Shown here one piece after another: positions 1-12,400 of a stretch of DNA of 64,000 nucleotides. How positions within the stretch are numbered: the stretch's first letter is position 1; the number at the start of each line of letters is the position of its first letter. The notes beneath the pieces are model-generated. The model had not been told where the DNA came from. It did not search any database and saw nothing but the letters and a program-made list of their open reading frames with translations. The translations under genes and the position numbers were made by a program. This DNA is from Monocercomonoides exilis (lineage: Eukaryota; Preaxostyla; Oxymonadida; Polymastigidae). The stretch is taken from NCBI GenBank assembly GCA_001643675.2, contig LSRY02000044.1, forward strand, positions 642,501 through 706,500, in the 5' to 3' direction.

Positions 1-1
1 T

Positions 2-619
2 GAGTCTGCTTCTTCTTCTTCCTCTTCCTCTTCAGCTTCTTCTAATGCAATTTCAATGAACAATACTTTATCTTCCACTCAAAGAGATTTGAATGCCATC
101 ACTCCAGCAGCATCGCCAAGATTGTTTGAGAATATCAAACAGAAAGAAGAGAGAGAGAAGAAGGAAGGACACATTTTCAGTGAGAAGGAGAAGTATCCTG
201 CATGTATGCTGATTTATGAGCGAATTCAGCCAGAAAACGACTGGGCAAAGGAGAAAGAGGAGATGAGAGAGGAAGAAGAGAAGAGGAAGAAAGAGAAAGC
301 AATTGTGCAGGAGGAGATGGAGAAGAGGGAGAAAGAGAAAGAGAAGGAGAAGGAGAAAAGAAATCAAACGAGAAATAAAGTTGTTATGGAAATAGTGGAT
401 AAGAAAATCAAAGAGAAAGAGGATGAGAAAGATCTGAAGATGATCGATGACTCGAAGTCTGATATTGCAAAAGTCGAAAAGGTGAATGCGACCAATGAAC
501 ATGGAGATGAAAAAGCAGAAGTTACCAGAAACACTCCTGTTGACAATGCACAAACATCTGCTGGCCTTTCATCAAGAGCCTCACCTGCTTGTTCATCTCC
601 TTCTCCTTCTACACCTTCC

Positions 620-651
<32 letters not shown>

Positions 652-3600
652 ATCATCTCCATCTTCTTCATCTCCTAATCCTCAAACAGCAAATAATCTA
701 TCTCTTTCAAACAAGACAATTATCCCTCCTTCTTTCCACTTCTTCCAGATGACTCAGAATGTGCCTGACTTCCACACACAAAGAATGCTCCTTCCTCTTT
801 CGCTTTTGTCTTCCTCTTACACAAAATGGCCATATCCTCATCTTCTTCACTTGGCTGATCTCATTCAATTGCACAGAGCAGAACAGCTGAAGTACATTGT
901 GAATGATTCGAATTCAAATTCTTCTTCTTCAGTTTCTTCTTCAAACAACTTGAATTCCATTCATTCATATAAACAAAAGATGTTTTCTCAATTGTATTCT
1001 TCTCTGCCTTCTTCTTCTTCTTCACTCTCATTTTCTCCTCTTTCTCTTCGTCTGAGCCATTTGATTGAAAGAGACTGTCTCAACAGAACATTCCTGATGC
1101 ATCTTTTGTTTGATCCTGCATTTCTTTACTTTGTTTATTCGCATCCTTCTTCTTCTTCGTCTTTGGATGAGGAAGAATTTGCGACCATTGAAGAAGCATT
1201 GAATGAGCACTATTCAAATAAAAGAGAGAATTCTGCTACAAAGAAAGACAAGGCTGATGAGAAGGGAAAAGAGCTACTCCAATCAACAATTTCCAATGAG
1301 AATGAAAGTAATGCCACTTCAAATGAAAATCAACCATCACAAAATGGAGAGCAGACAGAGAATGAAAAGAAGAATGAGGCAACATTCATTCAAAAGCTGT
1401 CTCAGAAGAACTTTTTCGATCTTTCTGTGCTTGTTCCATCTGATGACAATAATCCTTTGAACTCTTTCTGTTTCAATGACCCAATCGAATACTCCGTTGT
1501 GAAGGGAATGCAAAGACATTTCGTCTCATCTTCATCCAATTCGGATGAATCTTCCCTCAAATTGTCACTCCACACCCATTTTCCTTCTCAGCTTCTTCAT
1601 TTTCTTCCAACAAACTTCACATATTTGCCGATAGCCACTCGAATGCATCTTTCTCTGCTGGCTCTTCTGTCTTCGCCAACACACCGTGAATTGCTCAGAT
1701 TTTATGACAGCGGCAGATTTGGTGGTGAGAAGCCTGCAATCAATTTTGGCTCGATTTCTCCTTCTTTCGATGCTCAAATGGCTGCAGATGGAGTTATTTC
1801 ATCACTTGTTCGTTTGTTAAAGCGATTTTCTATGCCATCTTCTTGTTCCTCTTCCTCTTCTTCCTCTTCCTCTTTTGCTTCTAATTCAACTGCATCCAAT
1901 TCATTGGATGCTTTCTCAAACAGTCTTTTCGTTCTTTTCTCTCTTCTCTCCGCTCTTCTCTCAACAGACTCTTCTCTTCAGACATTTGAGAACTCTGTTT
2001 CAGATCGGAAAGAATTCGTAAAACATCTTTTGTCTTCTGAAAAAGAAGAGAAACCAAAAGAAGAGATGGAAAAAGTGAACAATGAAATGAAACAAAATAG
2101 AAAGAAGAAGGAAGAAATGAGGGAGAAGCAAAATGAATTGAGAAGTTATGAAGAAATGTTCTGCAGGAACAGAATGGAAGTGAAGACTTACAAAAAAGCT
2201 ATTTATGAAAGAGAAGTGAAAAAATTAAAGGCGAACAAGGAAGGACGTGAAGAAGAAGGAGAAGGAGGAGGAGGAGAAGAAGACCAATTGAGATCAGAAG
2301 GATCTTCTTTTGAGAGGAGAAATGGAAGTGCTTCTCATATTCCAAAGGAAGATAACATTTCTTCAACTTCTCAATCAGTTTGCACTCCAATTTTGCTTGT
2401 CCATCCACCAATGAGCATTTTGTCATTCATTCTGACACATTCAAACAATATTGGCATACTCGAAAGACTGATCTTCAAAGTGCTTCTTCCCGCGTTCTCT
2501 TCTGTTTTCAGACATATTTCAAAGGATTCTCATATCCTTGCAAAGGAAGTGTTTGGTTTTTCGGTTCCATCGTCGTCTTCTTCTTCTGATTCAGCTGATT
2601 CTAATTCTTCATCTTCTTCATCTTCTTCTCTTCCAATTATCTTTGAATCGTCTGTATTTGTGTTTGAAATGCTATTTTCATTCTTTTCTGCTATTAACAA
2701 TCTAATTTGTACACATCCTTTGTTCCAGTCTCATCTTTCAAAGCGTTTTCTCCAAAGAAGTCAATCTTCTGTTCGCTCTTCTTTTACCTCATTGTCTATC
2801 CTTCCTTCTCTTCTGAAGTTCCTCATTTCAATGAGCAGAATCCATCCCCTTTCAGCCACTGCTCTTTATCATTCTTCTCTTCTGCACACCCTTTTTGCCC
2901 TTTTAAACAGAATTATGCATCTCAATCTTGTTCAAACACAAAGAAAACAGAAAGAAAACAATGTGAAAGAAAAGGCTGTTGAAAACAGCTGTCAAAGTGA
3001 AAATGGAGATAATTCTTCTGAACGTGGAACAAAATCTCAAAACACTTCTGGATTTTCTTCTTTGTCAGCAGCAAGAACAAATGCTTCTTCATCTCCTTCA
3101 TCTCCTTCTCCTCCTTCTCCTCCTTCATCTTTGTCATCATTCCTTTCTTCAACAAGCACTTTTTCATTGTCTTCTCACCAGCACATAATTGAAGGGCTGC
3201 TTTGTGAATGCTTCTCTCTTTGTGTGGACAGTTGCATCTCACTCGACATTACTCATTTTGCTCCTCATTTGCATTTTAAGCTTTTCAGCTCAACATTCAG
3301 CAGCCAAACACCAACATCAGATTTGCTTGGTTATTTCACTACATCGTTGGCACAAGACGATTCTTCAATGATAACTTCAAATGCTCCTTCTTCAGAAGCA
3401 CCTGTTTTGAATGAAGCAAATGCTGTTTCTGAACTTCTGGATGCTGCTCAAACTGAAGAAAACAATGAAACTATTGCTGACGTGTCGATAACTTCAATTC
3501 CTCCTTCAATTCCTGCTCCTTTGCTTCCTTCTGTTGATGATGACAGGAATTCAAAAGAGCTCAAGAACGAAGAAAGAACTGAAGAAATTAACACCAAGCT

Positions 3601-3850
3601 TATATCCTCTTCTTCTTCATCTGCTGTTGAAAAAGAAAAAGAAAAAGAAGGAGAAAGAAAAGAAGAAGAAGATGACAACGATGATGATGAGAGCTCAGAT
3701 GACTCGTCCTGCCCTCCTCTTCCTCTCCCTCCTCCTCCCCCGCCTCCTCAACTCGATCCATTTGAAGACGATCTTCTGATGTTTGAGGACGATGAAGATG
3801 ATAAAGACGAATATGTCGATTATGACACTGAGCAAAATAACACTGCTTGA
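2..3850 (+). CDS. Serine-rich hypothetical protein, 5' end outside window
   Basis: The frame is open from base 2 with no stop, so the gene probably begins upstream; the first ATG inside the window is at 56. The visible part is about 1283 residues and ends in TGA. It opens with a charged Lys/Glu-rich stretch (about residues 50-130 after that ATG), then alternates poly-serine tracts with leucine-rich helical segments that look like an alpha-solenoid, for example near 1570-1830, 2380-2510 and 2790-2930. A proline run and an Asp/Glu-rich acidic tail close the protein. The acidic tail and helical blocks recall regulatory scaffold subunits, but I recognise no signature and assign no function. The serine runs come from TCT/TCC/TCA triplets. 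No intron is needed. Real-gene status is supported by the very long frame and the non-repetitive helical blocks. Confidence 0.8.
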
Positions 3851-4324
3851 TTCAGATTTATTTCTTTTCCTTTTTCTTTTTTTTCCTTTTTTTTTAATTG
3901 CTCCAATTTGAGGCGGGCCGTTTTCTTTCATTTTTTTATTGAAAAGTAATTTTTTATCATTCATTCAATTGATAATTTGATGATTTAATAGGATATTTTT
4001 AAGTTTATTCTTCAAAGGTTTTATGAAGGAATCTTTTATTTTCGGATTAATTTTCTGATACTTAACGTTCGAAGATTTTATTAATGTTCTCTGATGTTAA
4101 TTTTTTTTTTTTTGGAATGAATGTAATTTAAAAACATTATTTTATTTATTTTAGAAATTTATTATCAAATTTCGTTTGATTCATAAAAACAATTGTAATT
4201 GCACTATCTTCATATCATTTTTTGAATTTATTTTTTATTATCATTTTGGCTTCGTTGTTCAAAATTTCACTATTGATAAAGAGAATTCATTTTTTTAAAA
4301 TTTTTGAAACGCCCATAATATCAC
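3851..4324. other. Intergenic, AT-rich
   Basis: AT-rich spacer with T-runs between two same-strand genes. I see no coding segment, RNA gene or repeat in it. Confidence 0.6.
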
Positions 4325-7300
4325 ATGGTTCTGACTAAAATTAAAATTGAAGGTGGACAACAAAAAATTGTACTTATTAAAGGTGATGCGACACTCGGAA
4401 GTCATAAGAGCCTCATTTGCCAAAAATTAGGAATTGCAGATCTAGATGGTTATCAAATTTATACTGAAAAAGAAGATGGAGAGCCAGACAAACTCCTTTC
4501 TTGGGAATCCGACTCTCTTGACTCATTAGGCATTACAAAATCTGGAAGTAAATTTGTGCTTGTCCGACAAGATACAAAAGGTTTTGATTATTTCAGTTTT
4601 GCAATTATTTGAAATAATTCGAAAAACTCTATTAATATTAAAGTTTTGTCCTCAACAATACTTGATAACGATCCACAAACGCAACAGAAGCAGCAAGAAA
4701 AGACAAATCATATTGATAATGCACATGACAATTCATCCGATAACTCACCAAAAATTTCTCAAGAAATTGTTCATCCATCTTCGTCGGTTTCTGGAACCAA
4801 AGAAATTGAAACATCTCCATTTGCTTCTGTCTCAGGTTCTGTTAAGCAAAAATTGAATCAACAGCAAGAATCAAATTCGAATCCTCTCGAAAATGAACAA
4901 GAATTAATTCGGCAACTTTCTCCTTCAATTAATTTATCTCAAGCAACGCCTTCTCAAAAAGGAGTGCATGATGATTTTTCTGGATCCATAAACTCAAATT
5001 TAACTGGTATTGTTAATGAAGAGAATCAGCATATTCATGAAACCAAACAGCCTTGTGAATTAAAAAACTCAGAGTTGAACATAACAAATGAAAAATTACC
5101 CGCAACCTCTTCAAGTGCAATTATTTCTTCTTCTAGTAATAGCAAAACAGCACAAGAATACTATATTTCTGCTTTTGAAGCACCTCCAAGCGAAAAAGAT
5201 GGATTTCAATCGGCGAAATTGGTTCATTATCAAGATATGTCAAACTCAACGATAACATCTGGAACACAAAACATTTCACCAATCAAACAAAGCGACAAAA
5301 AACAGGAGAATTTTACAAATACAAGCGTGTATGCGAGCATGCCAATGAGTCCAACTTCTGTTTCTGAACTGCCAAGGGAATTTCAGCCGATATCTCCAAC
5401 ATCAAGAGCGAAATTATCTTTCTCTCCTTCACAGCTTGCTGTTTCTTCTTCTCCAAAGCCAAAAGAAAAGGTATCTTTAAATGAAAGAAATTCTTCTGGT
5501 CCCTCAACTCATGTCTCATTAACTCCAAACCAGCATTCCTCTTCTTTTTCTGTTTCTCATCAAAAATCTGATAATTTTGCTCAATCAACATCTTCTTCAC
5601 TTCCCAAATCAAATTCATTTCCTTCTGTAGAAATACCTTCTTCTATTGCACCGTCTCTTCCAACTCTTCCCACTTCACCTTCTTCGGAAACAAATAACTT
5701 TCAACATCAAAAGCGCAAAGGTGTTCTTGAGATGCAGCATCCTTCAGACATATCGGCACAACCTCTTCAGTTCAATCCTCTCGTTCAAAATCCTTCTCGG
5801 AATGAAGGCAACTCTTCATTGATTACTCGGCAGAAGCCAGACGAAGGACAAAACTGCAAGCTCAAAAGCGAAAATGCCTCAATTACGCCAACTTCATCAT
5901 CCTCTCCTTCTTCATCAACTTCATCAACTTCAATTGATTACTCAGTTGCTCAAAACACTTCATTGAACATTTCACCATCTTCCTCAAAATCAGCTTGCAC
6001 AAATGTTGAATCGAATGAAACGACGGTGAAGAAAAAGAAAAAGAAAAAGAAAAAGAAAATTGAATCCAACAAAAATCAGTCAGATATGATCTTGGAAGTA
6101 TCTGGCTTGCGCTCAAATATTCAATCAATTTCATCTGCTTCAACTAATAGCACCGTACAAACTGACAATAACTTCACGAAAAGCGTATGCAAAGCAGAGA
6201 ATGCAACTGAGCAAGCACTGCCATCTGTTTTTTCTTTTGACTTTGCGTCTTTGATGTCGTCTGTTCTGCCTTCTGAAGAATCCGCATCTGCTTCTCACAT
6301 TCGAAGTATTGGAAAGGAAAGGATATCTCATTCTCGATCAGGTCATTCAGAAGGAACATCCTTGAGAGAGAGTCAAATGGCAGAGAAGGTATTTGAGGAG
6401 AGGTCAATTGGGAAAAGCAGCAGGAAAACGAAAGATCGAGAATCGTCAGCCGATCTATGTGCAGAACTGCATGAAAAGAAGAAGGAAACTTCTGCGAATG
6501 AACGAGATGCAGGCTTTTGTGGCAGGCATAAAATTAAAGAAAACGCAAAAAGAAAACGAAAGCAACGTGTTCATTCATTTTCTCCTTCCCCTTTGAATTC
6601 TCATTCTCATTTTCATCGACATTCATCCAGATCAACTTCTTCTTCCTCAATTAATTCAAGCGTTCAAGATGATTTTCTGTCAGAAGTGACTTCCTCTGAT
6701 TCAGCAACGGCCAATTCGAGACAACTTGCAGCAGAGATTCGCCAGTTGAAAACTGAGAAACGGAAAATGAAGGAAAAAGAGGCAGCTTTGCTGAAACAAC
6801 TCAAAGAAATGGAGAACACTCAGGAAAAAATGGAGAAGGAGATTGAATATCTGAAGGAGAAAGAGCGGACAAGCTCAGCAGCCATGGAAAAGTTTGTGGA
6901 AGAGATGAATGCAGAAAAGAGACGGATGAAAGCGAAGGAGGCAAAAATGAGAGAGACTCAATCTGCTCTGTCACGAACACTGCTAAAAATGCTATCGAAA
7001 CAAATACAAAAAATAAAGTCAGAACAGGAAAGGGACAAATTTAGTTCTTCGTCTGAGAAAGAATTCGTGAATTCACTTATTACCACAAATTCCACTCAAC
7101 AGACTATTCCATCTCCCGAAAGTTCAGAAAAAAATCTAAACAGGAGTGATAGAAAAGAAGATGTTTTAGATGACTGCAGTGTTGATAATCTGGAATCCAC
7201 ATCTTCAATCAACCATTCTTTTTTGCCCAAGGCGGAAAGAGTGGATGATTTTGACTGTGAAGAAAAGCACACGAGCCAAAACAGCTTTTTTCAGAAAAGC

Positions 7301-8485
7301 TCTATTTGTGCTCCATTGACATCTCCTTTATTTTCATTTCAAGGGCACAATCCTTCTGTCGATATATCAGCTAAATTTCTATCTGATCAAAAACTTCCCT
7401 TTTCAGCAGCTAATTCTTCTTCTCTTTCTTCCAGCTCACAAATTCATTCATCTCCATTACAAAGCAATGGTTCGTTTTCAAGCTCATTCCCTCAGCTTTT
7501 TTCAGGTGCACTTCACACACCAACAAAGATGGATGCTCCATTAACTCTTCCTCTTTTGAGACACGCTCCGCATTTATCTCCATTTCCTCATTCCACATTG
7601 CCTTTCCTATCTTCAAGCGAATCATCTTCAAAGAAATGCACATCTCCTGCAGGTGGACCTTTCATTGCAAACTCTCATTCGATTGCTTCTCTGAATTCAA
7701 ATCAAATGAGATGCGAGGCTTCGCAAAGAGATCAACAATGTTTTTCAAGTGTTGAACAAAAATGCTTGGATGATAGTATTTCCAATGTTATGCCTTTGAA
7801 CTCTCCTTCTTTTCACGACACTTTCACTCGACTTATTTCGAAGTTGGAAACTGCCACGCCTGTTTCTTCACCGCTTCGTCAGCCACTTTCACAGATTTTG
7901 TCGCTATTAGCCTCTTCAAAGAGAGGAAAAACGGATTGTAATTCGACATTTTCAACCAATAAGTTAGACAGTTCTTTGGAGATTGACGGACCACAACAAA
8001 AATATGATTTTTCTTCAAATCTCTCTGATCCGCCTGAAGATCAAACTAATGAACAAGAAATAATTCATCATAATTCGAGTCAGCAAAATGAGTTTCCTGT
8101 TCTGCAACAGAACGTGAAATGCCCATGCAATTCACAAACTTCCACCTTAACTTCTTCTTCCTCTTCGCTATCATCGTTACCATTTCAAAGACCGTATATA
8201 CCAAATGATGATATCGTTTCCCAATGTATCCAACCTGTGAAAGAAATTAGAATGCAAAATACAGATCATTCAAAATATCAACTCAACTCTCAAACAGCAC
8301 TTGGTACTTCATCTTTATCACACAAAACAAGCAACAGAGTTTTGGATCAAGAAAACCCTTCAGATAAAGAAGCTGTAAATAATTCATTTTTCCTTAAAGC
8401 ACCTCCTTTGCCTCCATCAATTGCGGAGCAGTTTCAACCAGAAGGCATCCTCAAATTCCCATTACTTCAAAGCATTTCGAAATAA
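4325..8485 (+). CDS. Ubiquitin-fold N-terminus plus coiled-coil, serine-rich protein
   Basis: Two exons are proposed: 4325-4580 and 4644-8485. The intron (4581-4643) has donor GTTTTG and acceptor ATTAAAG, and the join keeps the frame, giving 1365 residues. Residues 1-85 resemble a ubiquitin-like fold of the kind at the start of talin/FERM proteins: a beta-rich start, then GYQIYTEKEDGEPDKLLSW and a strand-like FVLVRQD. This is pattern resemblance, not a search. The rest is disordered and Ser/Thr-rich with a lysine run near 6030. A heptad-like coiled coil lies at about 6720-7035 (RQLKTEKRKMKEKEAALL and onward). A cytoskeletal or membrane-linked scaffold would fit, but this is inference. The protein ends in TAA. 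Base composition matches the neighbours. Confidence 0.75.
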
Positions 8486-9389
8486 TAATTCGGCTTGAAC
8501 ACTTTAATTGTCCTGTTTAAAAATCGACTTTATAATGGAGCTGAATATTTACTTTAAAGTTTTATTTGTGAAAAGTCAAGAACAAAAAAAGAAGAACGAA
8601 TTTATTGCTTGTATTTTTTCTTTTGCTTGTTTTTTCTGCTTCAAAAAAATAAATGAACAAAAAAGAAAAGCGACAAAAACACGCTTCCTGACATGCTCAG
8701 CTGTGCATCTTCTTCCTCGTTGCAGATGCTTTTCTTTCTTTTCCATTTTTCTGAAGGAGTTCGCATCAAAAAACACGAAAAAAGCTGCTCTTTCTGCACC
8801 GCTGCATGTGCGCCTTTTGGAAAGGCTCCTTCTGTTCAGAAGGGCCAGGGATGAGTAAAAACATAAAATACGACCAAACACGCCAATATCGGCCAAAAGC
8901 ACTGCCCAACATCCCTATGCAATTGATAAATCGAAATATAGGAATCAAAAAAAGACTCATTCTTCCAGCTCGGTTTGCGAGGCACAAGGCTTCAAATCCT
9001 TTCAGATGAATAAAACTCGCAAAAGCGCTGCCAATAAGCAAACATTTGCCATTTCATAAGCTGCATTGCACTTGCACTGCAATTCTCCTCCATTGCGCTG
9101 TTTCCCCCATCTTCATCCAAATTGAAGTCATTTCTTGATTTCGTTTGAACAATTATCTTTCCCTCTGTTTTCCTCAAAACAATGAAAAATAACAATCCTG
9201 CCTGGAATGCAGCATTCATCTTTTATTCCTCCCTCTAATCAACTGAACTCTTGCTCCTCCATATTTGCCTCGATATTCGCGTTTTAAATGATGAACAGCC
9301 CATAAGGGCAATCATGAGGATCCACATTCGCATAATAACCAAAAAAAGATCGCGAAAACAAAAATCGAGGAATTGACGCTGATACAGCG
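8486..9389. other. Intergenic with minus-strand hydrophobic ORF fragments
   Basis: No plus-strand gene is evident. On the minus strand, overlapping frames at 8992-9219 and 8766-9041 contain hydrophobic stretches such as AFQAGLLFFIVL and SLFLIPIFRFINCIGML. They could be exons of, or debris from, a small multi-pass membrane protein. I could not join them into one frame, so no gene is called. Confidence 0.3.
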
Positions 9390-9460
9390 ATGAGCATCAT
9401 AGCATTGGGTATTGCGGCGCTAGCAGCGGAATTGTGCTTGCAGGAAGGAGGTGTTGGCGC

Positions 9461-12400
9461 ATGGGGAGAGGAGTGGAAGAGGGCAAAGAGAGGGAAAAGA
9501 CTGAAATGATTACTGCAGGAGCACACAAGGGGGTGAGCACAATTATTAATAAACAGAAAGTGAACAATATATATGTGGATGCGAGGGCAGGAAGAGAAAA
9601 TGAAGAAGAAAATGAAAAAACGAATGGATTGAAAGATTTGAATGAAGAAAAGCCCAATGAAGAGAAAGAAACTGACGGAAATGAAAATGGAAGAAAACGC
9701 GAGATAAATAATAACTCGGCATATGCAACCAGAGGAAGTGGCAGAAATGGTGTATTTGGGGCAGAAGGGAGCGAAATAGAAGGATGCTGGAGATTGAAGA
9801 ATTCTTCGGCAACATGGAGTGGATTGGGGCTGCAAACGAGCGGGAACAGAAATGTTATTTGGGCTGAAAAGGGGAGCAAGGTGGTGATTTGCGGGTGCTT
9901 TGTTGCTGTGCTCGATGAGATTTCGCCATTTTATTTTGATGGGAGCTGTGGATTGTTCACCAACATTTCCCTCAGATCATCTTCAACCTCAACTTCAGCC
10001 TCGACTGAACAGATATTCCCTCCACTTTTCTCTTCAAAAGCCATGGAAGCAGAGATTTCAGAGAAATGCCATGTTTCTGTTTGTTCTTCTCATTTCTCAT
10101 CTTTTTGTGTGTCTTCAGCCCCATTCATTTCATCGCATTTTGTTTCTCTTTCCCAATTAGAATTCTTCAACATCTCCACAAATCCATCGAAAACAACACA
10201 TCTGGGTGAAGGGCTGAGCCAAACATCATTTCTGATGAGTGGGTGCGAGTTTGTGTCGGTGTGGGATGTGTATGATGGGGGCATTGTCCCCTCGCTCAAC
10301 AGCCCCTCGTCATCCTTGGCTGCCTCAAACACCTCATTTGTCGGGTGCTATCGCTCTCAGAATGTCGCAATCAGCGGGAGTGAAGGGAATCCATCGAAAC
10401 CAGGGAGACAGCAGATAGCAGACAATGGGGCGAATTCATTCACTTGGTGTGTGTGGAATGGGTCAAATACAACTGGGTCAAGTGGTTCTTATTCAGATGG
10501 AGCTTCAAATGGTGGAGCAATTTACATGTATAGCAAGACATCAGGAACACTTTCTGTGAAATTTTGTTCGTTCAACGACTGCTATGCGCATTGGTGTGGT
10601 GGAGGAATTATGTGCTATATAATCAATTCAGTCAAGATTGAGAACAATTCGTTCAATGCATGCACTGCTCAAACAGATTATGGAGGAGGGATGTATGCCA
10701 GGTCTATTTCGTCATGCGTCAGGATCAGTGGGTGCGAGTTCCAGAAATGCAAAGCAAGTGGTTATGGAGGAGGACTTTATCTTGAATCTTTTCAGGTTTC
10801 TAGTTCTGGCTGTATTGGAACAGAAAGTGGAAAAGGTGAGAGCGCTTGTGTGTTTGAGTGTTTCTTCACTTCATGTTCTCTAACAAGTCAATATGGCGGA
10901 GGGTTGAGTTGTATTACTGTTCCAGCTGCATTCAAAATGCGGAGACTCCAATTTATTTCGTGCTCAGCAGTTTCATATGGTGGAGGTTTGTATTTTGATC
11001 CAAGTCGATCAACAGCTCCAAGCAACAATCATTATTGCTATTTCTTCTTCTTCCACGATTGCAGATGCACAACCACTTCCACTCCATATGGCCACGATGT
11101 GTATTTTGAAGATCGATACAATCTCTTCTCATCGAACAATCCGTTCTACGAATCGTACATAACTAATACGGATGAAAAGAGAGTGTACTACCAATATTAT
11201 AACGGAAACAATTGGGTATATCAGGAAACACAAAAGAAGGAATGGCTGAAGGAATGGATGAAGGATCGGTTTGTTGGGGTGGGTGGAAGTGACACGAGCA
11301 ATCTGTGTGGAATGAGCGAGGCAACGCCTTGCAAGACAGTGGGGCATGCAGTGGAGTCGAGCATGGCACAGCTGAGCTCGACAATCACGTTGCTGGATGG
11401 AAGGCATGTGAGCGAAGGGGCGACGATCAGTGTTGGGGAAAAGAAGATTTCCGTTGTTGGGAGAGGGAAGACAGTGAGTGTGATTGGGACGAGTGCACTT
11501 TCTACCTCTTCGACAATGCTGTTCAGCATATCATCTGGCCAACTGGAGGTGGGGCATATGGGGATCGATCACAACGCGACAAGAAGCTCATCGCCGAGTG
11601 TGTTTGTGGTGTCACTGGGGAGCGGGGCTCTTTCGCTGGAGGATGTGGCGATCGACTCTTCGACATCAGGTGGGAGTGGAATCTCGTCATCTGTGTTTGA
11701 AGTGGCACTGAGGCAGCTGAAGATGATTGATGTGGAGATAAAAAATATAAAAATGAGTCAGCCACTATTTGCAGAACCATCATCAGCAGGATCGTCAACT
11801 GGAGAGAGTTTGCTTGGGAATGTGACAATTCGGAATGTGAATCGGACAACAGGGGATGGAGTTGTGATTGCAAAAAGTGTGAAGTCAGAGGAGACATTTA
11901 TAATGAGCAACGCAACGGTTGAAGATTGTGTGTGCGAAAAAGGGAACGGAGGAGGGATAAAGGTTGAGTTGGAGGGAGTATCGAGCAAGGTTGTTATTGG
12001 AGATTCAACATCGCTCAGTGGAGGGACAACAACATTTAATCAGTGCAAGTGCAGTGGATGTGGAGGAGGAATGTTTCTTTCTCTGGGAGATGCAGATGCT
12101 ATGTTTGAGTTATCAGAAACACTTGTATTTGATGGAAATGAGGCAGAATTTGGAAAGAACATGTTCATTTTGGGAAAGGATTTTAATTCTTCTGTGACAA
12201 ATGACTCATTCAAGTTTGATTACTCATCAATGAAGGATGACAAAACTTTGTTTGTTGGAAGTGATGATTTTCATTCAAACAAAGATTTGTTCATGTTTCT
12301 GATTCCATACAGCTCATTTGAAATATTTATCTCATCTGAAGGATTTGATGTTGCACGTTGTGGAAGTGAAGAAGAGCCATGCTTCACAATGTGGAAAGGG

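Noticed and set aside
68-553. Minus-strand frames opposite the first serine-rich gene
   Set aside because: They are leucine/phenylalanine-rich mirror images of Glu/Lys- and Ser-rich codons on the coding strand.
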